A stretch of 34,637 nt of DNA, taken from positions 1-34,637 of the forward strand of contig JACPSF010000053.1 of NCBI GenBank assembly GCA_016193385.1, in the 5' to 3' direction. This document shows, piece by piece, positions 6,155 to 20,687 of the stretch. A program made the translations under genes and the position numbers. Source of the DNA: Deltaproteobacteria bacterium (GTDB lineage: Bacteria; Desulfobacterota_B; Binatia; UBA9968). Position 1 is the first letter of the stretch; the number at the start of each line of letters is the position of its first letter. The notes under the pieces are model-generated. The model saw only the letters and a program-made list of their open reading frames with translations. It was not told the origin of the DNA and did no database searches.

Positions 6155-9046
6155 ATGGCCTCAAACCCGTCACAGGAGTACAAAGAGATTGCTGCCGAGC
6201 TGAAAAAGAGGGTCGAGGGGGAGGTCCGCTTTGACCGCTATTCGAGGCTTCTCTACTCCACGGACGCCTCCATGTACGAGATCGAACCCATCGGTGTAGT
6301 CCTGCCGCGTCACAAGGGCGATGTCCAGGCTGTGCTGGAGGTGGCGAACCAAGCTGGCGCGCCGATCCTGCCGCGGGGGGGAGGGACTTCGCTTGCCGGG
6401 CAGACCGTAGGACATGCCATCGTGCTCGACTTCTCCAAGTACACGAGCCAGGTTCTGGAGGTCAATAAAGAGGAGCTCTGGTGCCGCGTCCAGCCCGGTT
6501 TGGTTCAGGACGAGCTGAACGCTTATGTAAGACCTTTTGGGCTCCAATTCGGCCCGGATACTTCCACGTCAAACCGGGCCACCATCGGGGGAATGATCGG
6601 CAACAATTCTGCCGGCGCTCACTCGCTCACGTACGGGAAGACGCTAGATCACGTTCTTGAGCTGACGGTGTTTCTCTCGGACGGCACCGAAGTGGTTATG
6701 AAAGATCTCTCACAGGATGCTCTGGAGAGAAAGAGCAAGTCCGATAGTTTGGAGGGGCGGATCTATCGCGAAATCTTGCGCCTTGCGCGGGAACAGAAAA
6801 ATGAAATTCTTGCTCGCTATCCCAAGATCATGCGGCGGGTCTCAGGCTACAACTTGGATGAGTTCGTCAGGCCGCAGCCATTCAATCTGTCGCGGATAAT
6901 CGTCGGTTCCGAAGGGACCCTGGCCTGCGTGGTGGAAGCCAAGCTTCGCCTGGTTCCCAAACCCAAGTGGACGGCGCTCGACGTGATTCACTTTCAAGAC
7001 GATCTGGAGGCGCTGGAAGCGTCCAAGGCCATTTTGGAAACCGCGCCTTACGCTCTGGAGTCGACCGATAAGATGATTCTCGATCTTGCCCGAGGCAACA
7101 TCGTGCAATCCAGACGGCTGGGGTTCGTTCAGGGAAATCCGTATTCCCTTCTCATGGTCGAGTACGCCGGCGACACCGAAGAAGCGGTGAAAGAACAGGT
7201 TTACGAACTCGAAAGGCTGCGCAAGGCCCGCGGCATCGGATACGCGGCGACCCAGGCTTTCAAGCCGGAAGAGGTGAGGGCCATTTGGGGCGTCCGCAAG
7301 GCCGGCCTCGGCTTGCTTCTTGGCACCAAGGGCGACAAGAAGCCCATCGCCTTTGTTGAAGACACCGCCGTGGAACCGGCCAAGCTGCCGGAATTCATCA
7401 AGCGGTTTAGAGAGATCATCACACGTCACGACGCCATTGCCGGCTACTACGGCCACTGCTCCGTGGGCTGCATGCACATCCGCCCGTTGATCAATCTCAA
7501 GGAACAGAGCGAAGTCAACAAGATGGTGTCGATCGCGAATGAGATCTCAGACCTGGTCCTCGAGTTCAACGGCGCGATGTCGGGAGAGCACGGAGACGGA
7601 TTGGCCCGCAGCCACTTCAACGAGAAACTATACGGCCCTATTGTTTACGACGGGTTCCGCCAGATCAAACGGGCCTTCGATCCGAAGAATCTAATGAATC
7701 CGGGAAAAATTGTCGACGCCCCGGCGATGACCGAATCTCTCCGCATCGGCCCCTCTTATAAGACTTGGCAGCCGGAAACGACTCTCGACTTCAACAGCCA
7801 GGGAGGCTTCGCCGCTGCCGTTGAGATGTGCAGCGGGATGGGGGAATGCCGCAAGAAGCTGGACGGTACCATGTGTCCTTCCTATATGGCGACGCTGGAC
7901 GAGGAGCACTCCACGCGGGGCCGGGCCAATGCCCTGCGCGCCGTTCTATCGGGGAAAGTGCCGCGCGCGGATTTCACCGGCAAGCGCCTTTACGAGGTCC
8001 TGGATCTCTGTCTGGAGTGCAAGGCGTGCAAGGCCGAGTGCCCGTCCAACGTCGACATGGCCAAGCTCAAGTACGAGTTTCTCCACCACTACTACAAAGC
8101 CAACGGCCTTCCGCTGCGCAATCGAATCTTCGGCCGGATTGAAAAATTGAATCGCTTGGGTTCGCGCCTGGCGCCTCTTTCCAATTGGCTTGCGAATTCC
8201 GCTCCCAACCGCTGGCTTTTGGAGCGCCTGGCGGGGATCGATCGCAGGCGCCCGCTGCCGCGCTTCGCCGAGGAGACCTTCGAAGATTGGTTTCGTTACG
8301 CGCCGCGGACAAACGGCGCCGCGAAAATGGAGGTGATTCTGTTTCAAGACACCTTCAATAATTTCAACACACCTTCTGTGGCGATCTCGGCCACGCGGTT
8401 TTTGGAGCGCGCGGGGTACCGGGTAAGGCTGGTTGAAAAGAGATGCTGCGGCCGGCCTCTGATCTCGAAGGGGATGCTCGAAGAGGCGAGAGTTAACGCG
8501 GCGTGGAATGTCGAGCGCCTTGTTCCCTACGTGCAAAAAGACGTTCCGATCGTCGGGCTGGAACCGTCTTGTTTACTCACGCTCCGGGATGAATATCCCG
8601 ATTTGCTCAGGAGTGAGGCTGCGCGGCTGGTCGCGCGCCACAGCTTTCTCCTGGAGGAGTTTCTCTTGGCCGAGCGCGTCGCAAAACGGCTCACGCTGAA
8701 TTTCCAGCAGAACGGGCGCAAAGCGCTCCTTCACGGCCATTGTCACCAGAAGGCGCTGGTCGGCACGGCGCCCACGGTTGCGCTGCTCAAATGGGCCGGC
8801 TTTCAGGTGAGCGAAGTGGATTCCGGCTGTTGCGGTATGGCAGGTTCATTCGGTTTCGAGAGGGAACACTACGATCTTTCAGTTGCGGTCGCGAACCGCA
8901 GGCTTGTCCCTGCCGTCAGAGCTGCCGGGACGGACGTCGAGGTGGTCGCTTCGGGAATCTCCTGCCGCCAACAGATCGAGCACTTGACGGGCCGCAGGGC
9001 CAAGCATCCCGCAGAAGTTTTGTGGGAGTACCTTGATAAACGATAG
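6155..9046 (+). CDS. FAD/Fe-S D-2-hydroxyacid dehydrogenase (YdiJ/GlcD-GlcF-like)
   Basis: A 963-residue fusion enzyme. Residues 40-270 form a PCMH FAD-binding domain with the flavin loop GGGTSLAGQ (75-83). The FAD-oxidase C-terminal domain follows, with SGEHGDGLARS and NPGKIVD near 480-525. A ferredoxin-like module has C-x5-C upstream of MCPSY and CLECKACKAECP near 619. Two CCG cysteine-rich repeats follow (EKRCCGRPL and DSGCCGMAG) with GHCHQKA between them. The layout is that of E. coli YdiJ (D-2-hydroxyglutarate dehydrogenase) and fused GlcD/GlcF-type enzymes, which pass electrons from a D-2-hydroxy acid to quinone or a carrier. The exact substrate cannot be read from sequence. It is probably peripheral to the membrane, with no signal peptide. 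A degraded copy of its last codons lies at 11983-12048. Confidence 0.9.
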   Translation: MASNPSQEYKEIAAELKKRVEGEVRFDRYSRLLYSTDASMYEIEPIGVVLPRHKGDVQAVLEVANQAGAPILPRGGGTSLAGQTVGHAIVLDFSKYTSQVLEVNKEELWCRVQPGLVQDELNAYVRPFGLQFGPDTSTSNRATIGGMIGNNSAGAHSLTYGKTLDHVLELTVFLSDGTEVVMKDLSQDALERKSKSDSLEGRIYREILRLAREQKNEILARYPKIMRRVSGYNLDEFVRPQPFNLSRIIVGSEGTLACVVEAKLRLVPKPKWTALDVIHFQDDLEALEASKAILETAPYALESTDKMILDLARGNIVQSRRLGFVQGNPYSLLMVEYAGDTEEAVKEQVYELERLRKARGIGYAATQAFKPEEVRAIWGVRKAGLGLLLGTKGDKKPIAFVEDTAVEPAKLPEFIKRFREIITRHDAIAGYYGHCSVGCMHIRPLINLKEQSEVNKMVSIANEISDLVLEFNGAMSGEHGDGLARSHFNEKLYGPIVYDGFRQIKRAFDPKNLMNPGKIVDAPAMTESLRIGPSYKTWQPETTLDFNSQGGFAAAVEMCSGMGECRKKLDGTMCPSYMATLDEEHSTRGRANALRAVLSGKVPRADFTGKRLYEVLDLCLECKACKAECPSNVDMAKLKYEFLHHYYKANGLPLRNRIFGRIEKLNRLGSRLAPLSNWLANSAPNRWLLERLAGIDRRRPLPRFAEETFEDWFRYAPRTNGAAKMEVILFQDTFNNFNTPSVAISATRFLERAGYRVRLVEKRCCGRPLISKGMLEEARVNAAWNVERLVPYVQKDVPIVGLEPSCLLTLRDEYPDLLRSEAARLVARHSFLLEEFLLAERVAKRLTLNFQQNGRKALLHGHCHQKALVGTAPTVALLKWAGFQVSEVDSGCCGMAGSFGFEREHYDLSVAVANRRLVPAVRAAGTDVEVVASGISCRQQIEHLTGRRAKHPAEVLWEYLDKR

Positions 9047-9065
9047 GAAAGCCCATCCCCAGGGC

Positions 9066-9094
9066 TTGACCTGCCCCTTTCCGGGAACTACTAT
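9066..9094 (+). promoter_or_regulatory. Candidate promoter of the M16 peptidase gene
   Basis: TTGACC (9066-9071) and TACTAT (9089-9094) are separated by exactly 17 bases. The -10 box overlaps the first possible ATG (9093). A transcript would start near 9101-9102, at the second in-frame ATG, which implies a leaderless mRNA. No Shine-Dalgarno sequence precedes either ATG. Confidence 0.4.
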
Positions 9095-11949
9095 GCGCCA
9101 TATGCGACGTGCGCGGCGAGTTAGGTATGCGTTGGTTCTGGCGTCGCTCGCCGTCTGTCTGGTCTGCACGGGCGCCGTGCCGGCTGTCGCCGAGCCGTTG
9201 CCGACCAATCCCGAGCTCATCAGGGGCGCGCTCGACAACGGCCTCACGTACATTATCAAGAAGCACGGCAACCCCGCGGGCGGCGTCGGCCTCTGGCTGC
9301 ACGTCGCCTCGGGCTCGCTCAACGAGACCGACGGTGCACGCGGTATCGCCCACTATCTGGAGCACATGGCCTTCAACGGCTCGGCCGCCCGGTTCCCTCG
9401 TGCCCTTTTTCCAATCGCTGGGTATGACCTTCGGGCGAGACCAGAATGCCTTCACGGGGTTCGAGCAGACGACGTATCAGCTCGCCCTGCCGGACACCAA
9501 GTCAGAGACCCTCGACAAGGGCATGCTCTTCCTTTCCGACGTGGCGATGCGCTTGAGCCTCACGCCGGTTGAGATCGAGAACGAACGGCAGATCATCCTT
9601 GAGGAGAAGCGCTCGCGGGCCGGACCTGCGCAGCGCGTCCAGGAGTACATCTACGGGCGGCTGGCCCCTGGGTCGACGTTGGGCCGCCGGCTCCCAATCG
9701 GGGCCGAGGAGACCATCAGGTCCGCCGCGCTCAAAGACTTCAAGGAGTACTACTCGCGCTGGTACGTCCCGAGCAACATGGCCATCATCGTCGTCGGCGA
9801 TTGCGATCCTGCCCTGGTCGTCGGGCTGATTCAGAAGCACTTCGCCGCCGGCCCGAAGGTTCCGCGCCCGGCCGACCGCGACGTCGGGGTCAAGCCGCAA
9901 GTAGGGGCAAGGGCGATCGTTGCCACGGATCCCGAGTTGACCCAGGCGGAGGTCTCGTTCGTGCGGGTCGAGCCACCCCATGCCCCGACGATCACAGTGG
10001 AGCAGCGCCGGGACGACCTGGTGGAACTCATCGGCATCCGAGTGTTCAATCGGCGGATCAGCGCGCAGCTTGCCGAAGGGAAGGCGTCGTTCCTCAAAGC
10101 CGGCGTCTCGGTGCGCCAGGAGGGAAGAGCGATTCGGCTGGTCACCGCTGAGGGGTCGGGCAAGCCCGGCGAGTGGCGGAGGATTCTGGCTGACCTTGGC
10201 ACAAACCTCCAGAGAGCGCGCCTTCACGGCTTCAGCGAGCGTGAGGTACAGGATGTTCGGAGGTCATTGATCGCCAAGGCGGAAGAGGCGGTGGAGCGCG
10301 AGGGGACGCTCCCTGCCCGCACGATCCTGCGCCAGATCAACGGCGCCTTGGCGCGGCGCGAGCCGGTGATGTCGGCGTCGCAGCGCCTGGAGCTCCTCAA
10401 GCGCCTCTTGCCGGGAATCACGGCAGCGGAGGTCTCTCGGGTCTTCGCGGCCAGCTTCGATCCGACCAATGTCACGTTCATTGCCGAGTTCCCCTCCGGG
10501 GGGGACGTACCCAGCGAGGCGGAACTGATCGGACTCGGCCGCGCGGCGCTGAGTGTCAAGCCCGACAGGGAGGCGGAGGTCGCTCGCGCCAGCTCCCTGC
10601 TTGAGAAGCTCCCCACGGGGGGGAAGTTGGTCGAGAGCACTGAGCATGCCACAAGCGGTGTCACGTCGGGATGGTTGGATAACGGTGCGCGGGTTCACTA
10701 TCGCTTCGTGGACCAGCGCAAGAACGAAGCGAGCATCACCGTCACGCTCGCCGGCGGGAGGATCCAGGAGACGGGGGCGAACCGCGGGATCACCGACGCG
10801 GCGGCTTTGGCCTGGAGCCGACCGGCCACCAGCAAACTCTCTAGCGTCCGGATCCGTGACTGGATGACGGGGAAAAAGGTGCGGGTGAGCGGCGAGGTGG
10901 ATCAGGATACCCTGACTCTGACTGTCTCGGGGAACCCTGCCGACCTGGAGGCCGGGCTTCAGCTCGCGTACCTCCTGCTGACGGATCCGATCATTGAGCC
11001 GGTGGCGTTTGAGCAGTGGAAAGAGACGGTGAGACAGAGGATCGCCTCCCGCAAACTGCAGCCGGCCGGTGTGCTGAGCGAGACTGTCGCGGCAGCCTTC
11101 TATCCGAACGATGAGCCACGAACCAGGCCGCTTGCGGCCGACCAGATCCAGAGGGTCAGAGTCGACGCCGCCCAGGCATGGCTCAAGAAGATCATTGCTA
11201 CGGCGCCGATCGAAGTGGCCGTGGTGGGCGATCTGGATCGAACAACAGCGCGAAGGCTGGTCGAGCGATATCTCGGGTCGCTGCCCGCGCGCGACCGCGT
11301 CAGCGACAGGACGTTCGCCGGTCTTCGAAAGATCACACGGACCGTCGGGCCGATCAACGTCTCGCGAAAGATCAACGTCAAGACCCTGCAGGCCATCGTG
11401 ATGGACGGCTTCTTCGGGGCCGATATCCAGAATGTCCGCGACTCGCGGCTCCTGGCGATGGCTGGGCGTGTATTGTCGACGCGCATGAACGCCGTTCTCA
11501 GAGAGGAGAAGCAACTGGTGTATCGCATCGGTGCGTCGTCGCAGCCGGCAAGCGAGTACCCCGGCTTCGGGCTCTTCGTGGCGCGGGCGCCGACAGACCC
11601 GGCCAAAGCCGAGGCGCTGGCCACGGCTGTGAACGAGATGTACGCTGCCTTCGCCAAGGACGGCCCGACCGAGAATGAGATGGCCGTCGTCAAGAAGCAG
11701 CTCGCGAACCTGCTCGACCAAACCATGAAGGAACCGGACTTCTGGGTGAGCTGGCTCTCTACTCTGGACTACCGCGGGCTCAGCTTGAACGACCTGGTCC
11801 ATGCGCCGGCGGACTACCAGCGGTACACCGCTGCGGAGATTCGCGACGCCTTTGCCCGCTACAATACGCCTGGCGCCCGCTTCCGGTTCTTGATCACACC
11901 TGGCGGACCAACCACTGGCAAGACCGGAGCGGAACAGACGAAGGGCTGA
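9093..11949 (+). pseudogene. Two-domain M16 zinc peptidase (PqqL-like), frameshifted
   Basis: The first frame encodes a signal peptide (RRARRVRYALVLASLAVCLV, cleavage after AVA) and the M16 active-site helix GIAHYLEHMAFNGSA (H87, E90, H91). At about 9386-9390 the frame shifts. The protein continues in another frame as PPGSLVPFFQSLGMTFGRDQ, then the distal glutamate region ENERQIILEEKRSR and a long C-terminal half with the non-catalytic M16 domain. Family members read GSANFPPGSLVPFF here, so about seven bases encoding N-F appear lost. The result is either a true pseudogene or an assembly error. The intact product would be about 950 residues, periplasmic and Zn-dependent. The gene looks richer in G+C than its flanks. 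Confidence 0.75.
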
Positions 11950-11982
11950 CGCCTGCACCGAGCCGCGCCGCTTCTCCATGGT

Positions 11983-12048
11983 CACTGCCTGACCTGCCGA
12001 AAGGCTAAGCATCCGGCCGAGCTATTGTGGAAGAGTCTATGTAAATGA
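11983..12048 (+). pseudogene. C-terminal remnant of an FAD/Fe-S dehydrogenase paralogue
   Basis: This frame reads HCLTCRKAKHPAELLWKSLCK and a stop. The intact dehydrogenase ends EHLTGRRAKHPAEVLWEYLDKR and a stop. About 13 of 20 residues agree, and both end at the same relative place. Nothing upstream of 11983 continues the similarity, since the M16 stop lies 34 bases earlier. It looks like the last 21 codons of a second copy whose body was replaced. Confidence 0.55.
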
Positions 12049-12094
12049 AAATAATCAGAAGCTCCTTTTGAGAGCCGCATTCTCTGAAGAGACG

Positions 12095-13360
12095 CTAAAC
12101 TTTCTCCAGAAGGGCCACCGTTTCTACTTCTGCTGTCTGGGGAAACATGTCGAAGGGCTGCAGGCTTAGCACGCGGTAATCTCTACCGGTCAACCTGTCG
12201 AGGTCGCGAGCGAGGGTCGCGGGCTCGCAGGAAACGTAGATGATCCGCGGCGGCTGCAAGGAAAAAAGAGCGGCCATGGCGTCAGGCTGCACTCCCTTGC
12301 GCGGCGGGTTCAACACGACGAGATCGATTCGGGGAAGCTGGCGTTTTGCTTCTTCCACTCTTTCGGCGACATTTCCCTCGAAGAAGCGGCAGTTGTGAAT
12401 GCCATTCATCCGGGCGTTCTGTTTCGCCGTCGCGATCGAAAGAGAACTCTCGTCCACGCCCCAGACCAGATGCGCTCCCTGCGCCAGGTAAAAAGAGATA
12501 GGGCCGACGCCGCAGTAGAGATCCAGGATCGTTTCCTTGCCGCTCAACGTCGCCAGTGCAGAAACTTTCTCGTAGAGCTTGCGGGCGACCAACGGATTGG
12601 CCTGTGAGAAGACCCCAACCGGAAGCTTGATTTTCAGGTGACCGATCCGCTCCCTGAGAGTATCGTGTCCGGATAGTGAACGGGAACGCTCTCCCCAGAT
12701 GACGTTGCCCGGATCTTCGTTGATGTTCTGCACGACCCCGGCGAGGAAAGAAAATCGCTTCTTGAGAGCCCGGGCAAGATCGTTGCCATTGGGAAATGCC
12801 GCGTGCCGGGTGACCAGAGTGAGCACGAGTTGCCGGGACCAGAAGCTGTAGCGGACGTCCAGATAACGCAGCTCACCGCTGTCGCTCCTTTCATCATAAG
12901 GAACGATGCCGAGCCTTTGGACCTCTTTCTTGAGCTGTTGAATCACGCGGTTGACCGGCTCCGGATGGACGGGGCAGGAGGATATGTCCACGACGCGATG
13001 GCTCTGGGGCAGATAGAGACCCGTGAGGATCTCGCCCCTCGACCGGCGCACGACGAGCTTGACGCGCGCGCGGTATCCCAGCCGCTGCGGAGATGGAACA
13101 ACAGCGGGTGCCTCAACGTGGCGCAGCGACGGATAAGCCGCCAGCGCTTGAGCCACGATTTGTTGTTTTCTTCTTAACTGCTCCGGATAAGGGAGGTTGA
13201 TGAACGGGCAGCCGACACAGCCCTCGGGATAATGAGGGCAAGAAGGAACGTACTCGCCGTGCCGGCCGTGAAGCGCTCCTTTCCCGCGCGTCAGAGGCAC
13301 CTCATCTCGTTGAAAAGCCACAGACAGAAAATATAGGCATGGACAGGCGGGGTCAACCAA
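12095..13360 (-). CDS. RlmD/TrmA-family 23S rRNA or tRNA (uracil-5-)-methyltransferase
   Basis: An SAM-dependent RNA m5U methyltransferase of up to 421 residues. Iron-sulfur ligand cysteines are in SCPHYPEGCVGCPF near 40-53, with a further Cys in SSCPVHPE. The SAM site is LDLYCGVGPISFYLA. The catalytic loop LNPPRKG is followed by the nucleophile Cys in YVSCEPATLARDL, with the base Glu in AEVETVALL at the end. The usual N-terminal TRAM domain is missing. The longest frame starts with TTG at 13358-13360, but a promoter-like pair overlaps that start, so GTG at 13319-13321 or 13298-13300 may be the true one. RlmC, RlmD and TrmA cannot be told apart with certainty here. Confidence 0.85.
   Translation of the reverse strand: MVDPACPCLYFLSVAFQRDEVPLTRGKGALHGRHGEYVPSCPHYPEGCVGCPFINLPYPEQLRRKQQIVAQALAAYPSLRHVEAPAVVPSPQRLGYRARVKLVVRRSRGEILTGLYLPQSHRVVDISSCPVHPEPVNRVIQQLKKEVQRLGIVPYDERSDSGELRYLDVRYSFWSRQLVLTLVTRHAAFPNGNDLARALKKRFSFLAGVVQNINEDPGNVIWGERSRSLSGHDTLRERIGHLKIKLPVGVFSQANPLVARKLYEKVSALATLSGKETILDLYCGVGPISFYLAQGAHLVWGVDESSLSIATAKQNARMNGIHNCRFFEGNVAERVEEAKRQLPRIDLVVLNPPRKGVQPDAMAALFSLQPPRIIYVSCEPATLARDLDRLTGRDYRVLSLQPFDMFPQTAEVETVALLEKV
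13328..13356 (-). promoter_or_regulatory. Candidate promoter of the methyltransferase gene
   Basis: On the minus strand TTGACC (13351-13356) and TATTTT (13328-13333) are 17 bases apart. The pair lies inside the first codons of the longest open frame, which argues that translation starts further downstream. Confidence 0.4.
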
Positions 13361-13494
13361 CGAGCAGGTTGTGCCCTGTAGTCAAGAATTCAGAGTGGTC
13401 CATTGGTGCGTGAAGATTAGCAAGATTGGAAAGCCAGCCAGACTCCAAGATCAGGGTGGTCTTATCGGCAGGACTTCTGCTTGACTTCTCCCCT

Positions 13495-14979
<1,485 letters not shown>

Positions 14980-15074
14980 CGGTTTGTTTTTTCCTTACAA
15001 TCTCAAACAATGCGATTGATGTCTCTTGCGGCGGGCAACTAAAATCAAGCCATACAAGATCGGCGCATCAGCGT

Positions 15075-15136
15075 TGTCACCCTGAGCACAGCGAAGGGTC
15101 TCAAGGGTCAGATTCTTCGCTTCGCTCAGAATGACA
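15075..15136. repeat. Intergenic palindromic repeat between gltB and gltD
   Basis: The left arm TGTCACCCTGAGCACAGCGA is the imperfect inverse of the right arm, whose reverse complement reads TGTCATTCTGAGCGAAGCGA. The remaining arms (AGGGTCTC and AGATTCTT) also match partly. The 62-base hairpin belongs to a family of dispersed repeats seen between genes in many environmental genomes (recalled, not searched). Its position inside the operon could affect mRNA stability or the GltB:GltD ratio. Confidence 0.7.
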
Positions 15137-15183
15137 GCATAGACGCGGGCAGAGTAGAGTGTAGCAATGTGGCGCGGTTTGAC

Positions 15184-19680
<4,497 letters not shown>

Positions 19681-19718
19681 GCTCACCCCTTTTGATTATT
19701 TTTAAGGTAATTGACCGT

Positions 19719-19728
19719 TTAGACCTAA
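19719..19728. promoter_or_regulatory. TTAG/CTAA dyad at the gltB promoter
   Basis: TTAGACCTAA is palindromic in its TTAG and CTAA halves with a two-base spacer, and lies just downstream of the gltB -10 box. It shares its half-sites with the dyad upstream of lrp (20360-20375), so both may be operators for the adjacent Lrp-type regulator. Binding is inference. Confidence 0.4.
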
Positions 19729-19757
19729 GATATATCGAACATTACATTATTTGTCAA
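19729..19757 (-). promoter_or_regulatory. Sigma-70-like promoter of gltBD
   Basis: On the minus strand a perfect TTGACA (19752-19757) is followed after 17 bases by TATATC (19729-19734), about 50 bases before the gltB start. The surroundings are markedly AT-rich compared with the rest of the window. This is the best promoter match seen here. Confidence 0.7.
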
Positions 19758-19811
19758 TGGTAAATTCTGATTTTTTCCATTATTTACGTTGTTTATTCTG
19801 TCTTGACAATA

Positions 19812-20351
19812 TCACCTTTTTCTTGATTCCTCTGCGACTGGCGCTGGCCCTTCCCCCTCCCCTGAGGTCTTTCTTCCGCTATGGTGCTCGCCAGCGAGTC
19901 CTTCATCGAATTCTAACTTCTGGCTCTCCTTGGGCGTGGAAAGAACCACCCTCGTTACTGTCCGTGTCACCCCCTCCACAGAACGGATCTCTCCGAGAAG
20001 CTTTTCGAGCGATAAGGTGTTGGCGGTTTTCACCTTTAAAATAAAGCTTTCATCCCCGGTGACATGATGGCATTCGAGCACATCGGGTTGTCGCACCACG
20101 TACGACGCAAACTCGCCAATGTACCGCTGGTGGCCAATCGAGACACCAATGAAAGCCGTGATATCCTTGCCCATCTTCTTGGCATCAAGAACGGCATGGT
20201 AACCCTTAATGACGCCATGCGCCTCAAGCTTTTTTACCCTCTCCATTACAGCCGGCGATGAGAGATCCACCTCCTTGGCTATCTCAGCGAGGTGGGATCG
20301 GCCGTGACTTTGCAGAATAGAGAGTATCTTTAAATCTATTGGGTCCAGCAA
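19812..20351 (-). CDS. Lrp/AsnC-family transcriptional regulator
   Basis: A 179-residue regulator. Residues 2-60 form an AsnC-type winged HTH (DPIDLKILSILQSHGRSHLA, then EIAKEVDLSSPAVMERVKKL). Residues 65-145 are the RAM effector domain (FIGVSIG, VLECHHVTGDESFILKVK and VEGVTRTVTRVVLS). A poorly conserved polar tail of about 30 residues follows. Lrp proteins form octameric rings and sense amino acids. Its place directly upstream of gltBD on the same strand suggests it controls glutamate synthase and itself. The start is TTG (20349-20351), supported by AAGGA seven bases before it; that Shine-Dalgarno site overlaps the dyad at 20360-20375. Confidence 0.9.
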   Translation of the reverse strand: MLDPIDLKILSILQSHGRSHLAEIAKEVDLSSPAVMERVKKLEAHGVIKGYHAVLDAKKMGKDITAFIGVSIGHQRYIGEFASYVVRQPDVLECHHVTGDESFILKVKTANTLSLEKLLGEIRSVEGVTRTVTRVVLSTPKESQKLEFDEGLAGEHHSGRKTSGEGEGPAPVAEESRKR

Positions 20352-20359
20352 GCTTAAAT

Positions 20360-20375
20360 CCTTAGTATTCTAAGG
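20360..20375. promoter_or_regulatory. Perfect dyad CCTTAG-N4-CTAAGG at lrp
   Basis: Sixteen bases form a perfect inverted repeat (CCTTAG, spacer TATT, CTAAGG) that overlaps the Shine-Dalgarno site of the lrp-like gene. The position suits autoregulation by blocking transcription or ribosome access. Confidence 0.5.
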
Positions 20376-20389
20376 TCTGTTTCCGAACT

Positions 20390-20418
20390 TAATTATGTGA
20401 TCTTCATATGGTTGTCAA
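20390..20418 (-). promoter_or_regulatory. Candidate promoter of the lrp-like gene
   Basis: On the minus strand TTGACA (20413-20418) is followed after 17 bases by TAATTA (20390-20395). The dyad at 20360-20375 lies about 15 bases downstream. The -10 match is mediocre; the -35 is perfect. Confidence 0.5.
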
Positions 20419-20687
20419 GGTTTTTAACGGAGATGGGCGTTGCCTCCACGAACAGGGCGGGCACATTAAGTAGGGCTCCTTTTCCCTTTGGCTCTCTTTC
20501 CGGAAGGGGCCAGGGCCACCCAGTCGGGCTAGCAATCGATCGAACAAGGTGCCAGGTTGGCCCCGGCTAGGAAGCCCTGTCCTCGTCAATGGTGGATGGC
20601 GGACTGGTTATGAAGGCGACGCTATCAACGATAGGAAAAAGTGGTCTTTCGGCGCGGCCCTCTCGGCGCACTCGTCAGGCCGCTCAA
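20419..20687. other. Intergenic stretch without recognised gene
   Basis: Between the lrp promoter and the CBS gene end I see no conserved ORF, RNA fold or mobile-element end. Short GC-rich inverted segments (GGCC-rich, near 20510-20560) occur but form no convincing terminator with a T-run. Confidence 0.5.

Noticed and set aside
9049..9067. Terminator AAGCCC-GGGCTT after the dehydrogenase
   Set aside because: The six-base stem lacks a T-run and overlaps the better-supported -35 box.
10264..12012. 582-codon minus-strand frame opposite the M16 gene
   Set aside because: It is Arg-, Gly- and Asp-rich low-complexity translation without motifs; the M16 frame on the other strand carries a conserved peptidase domain.
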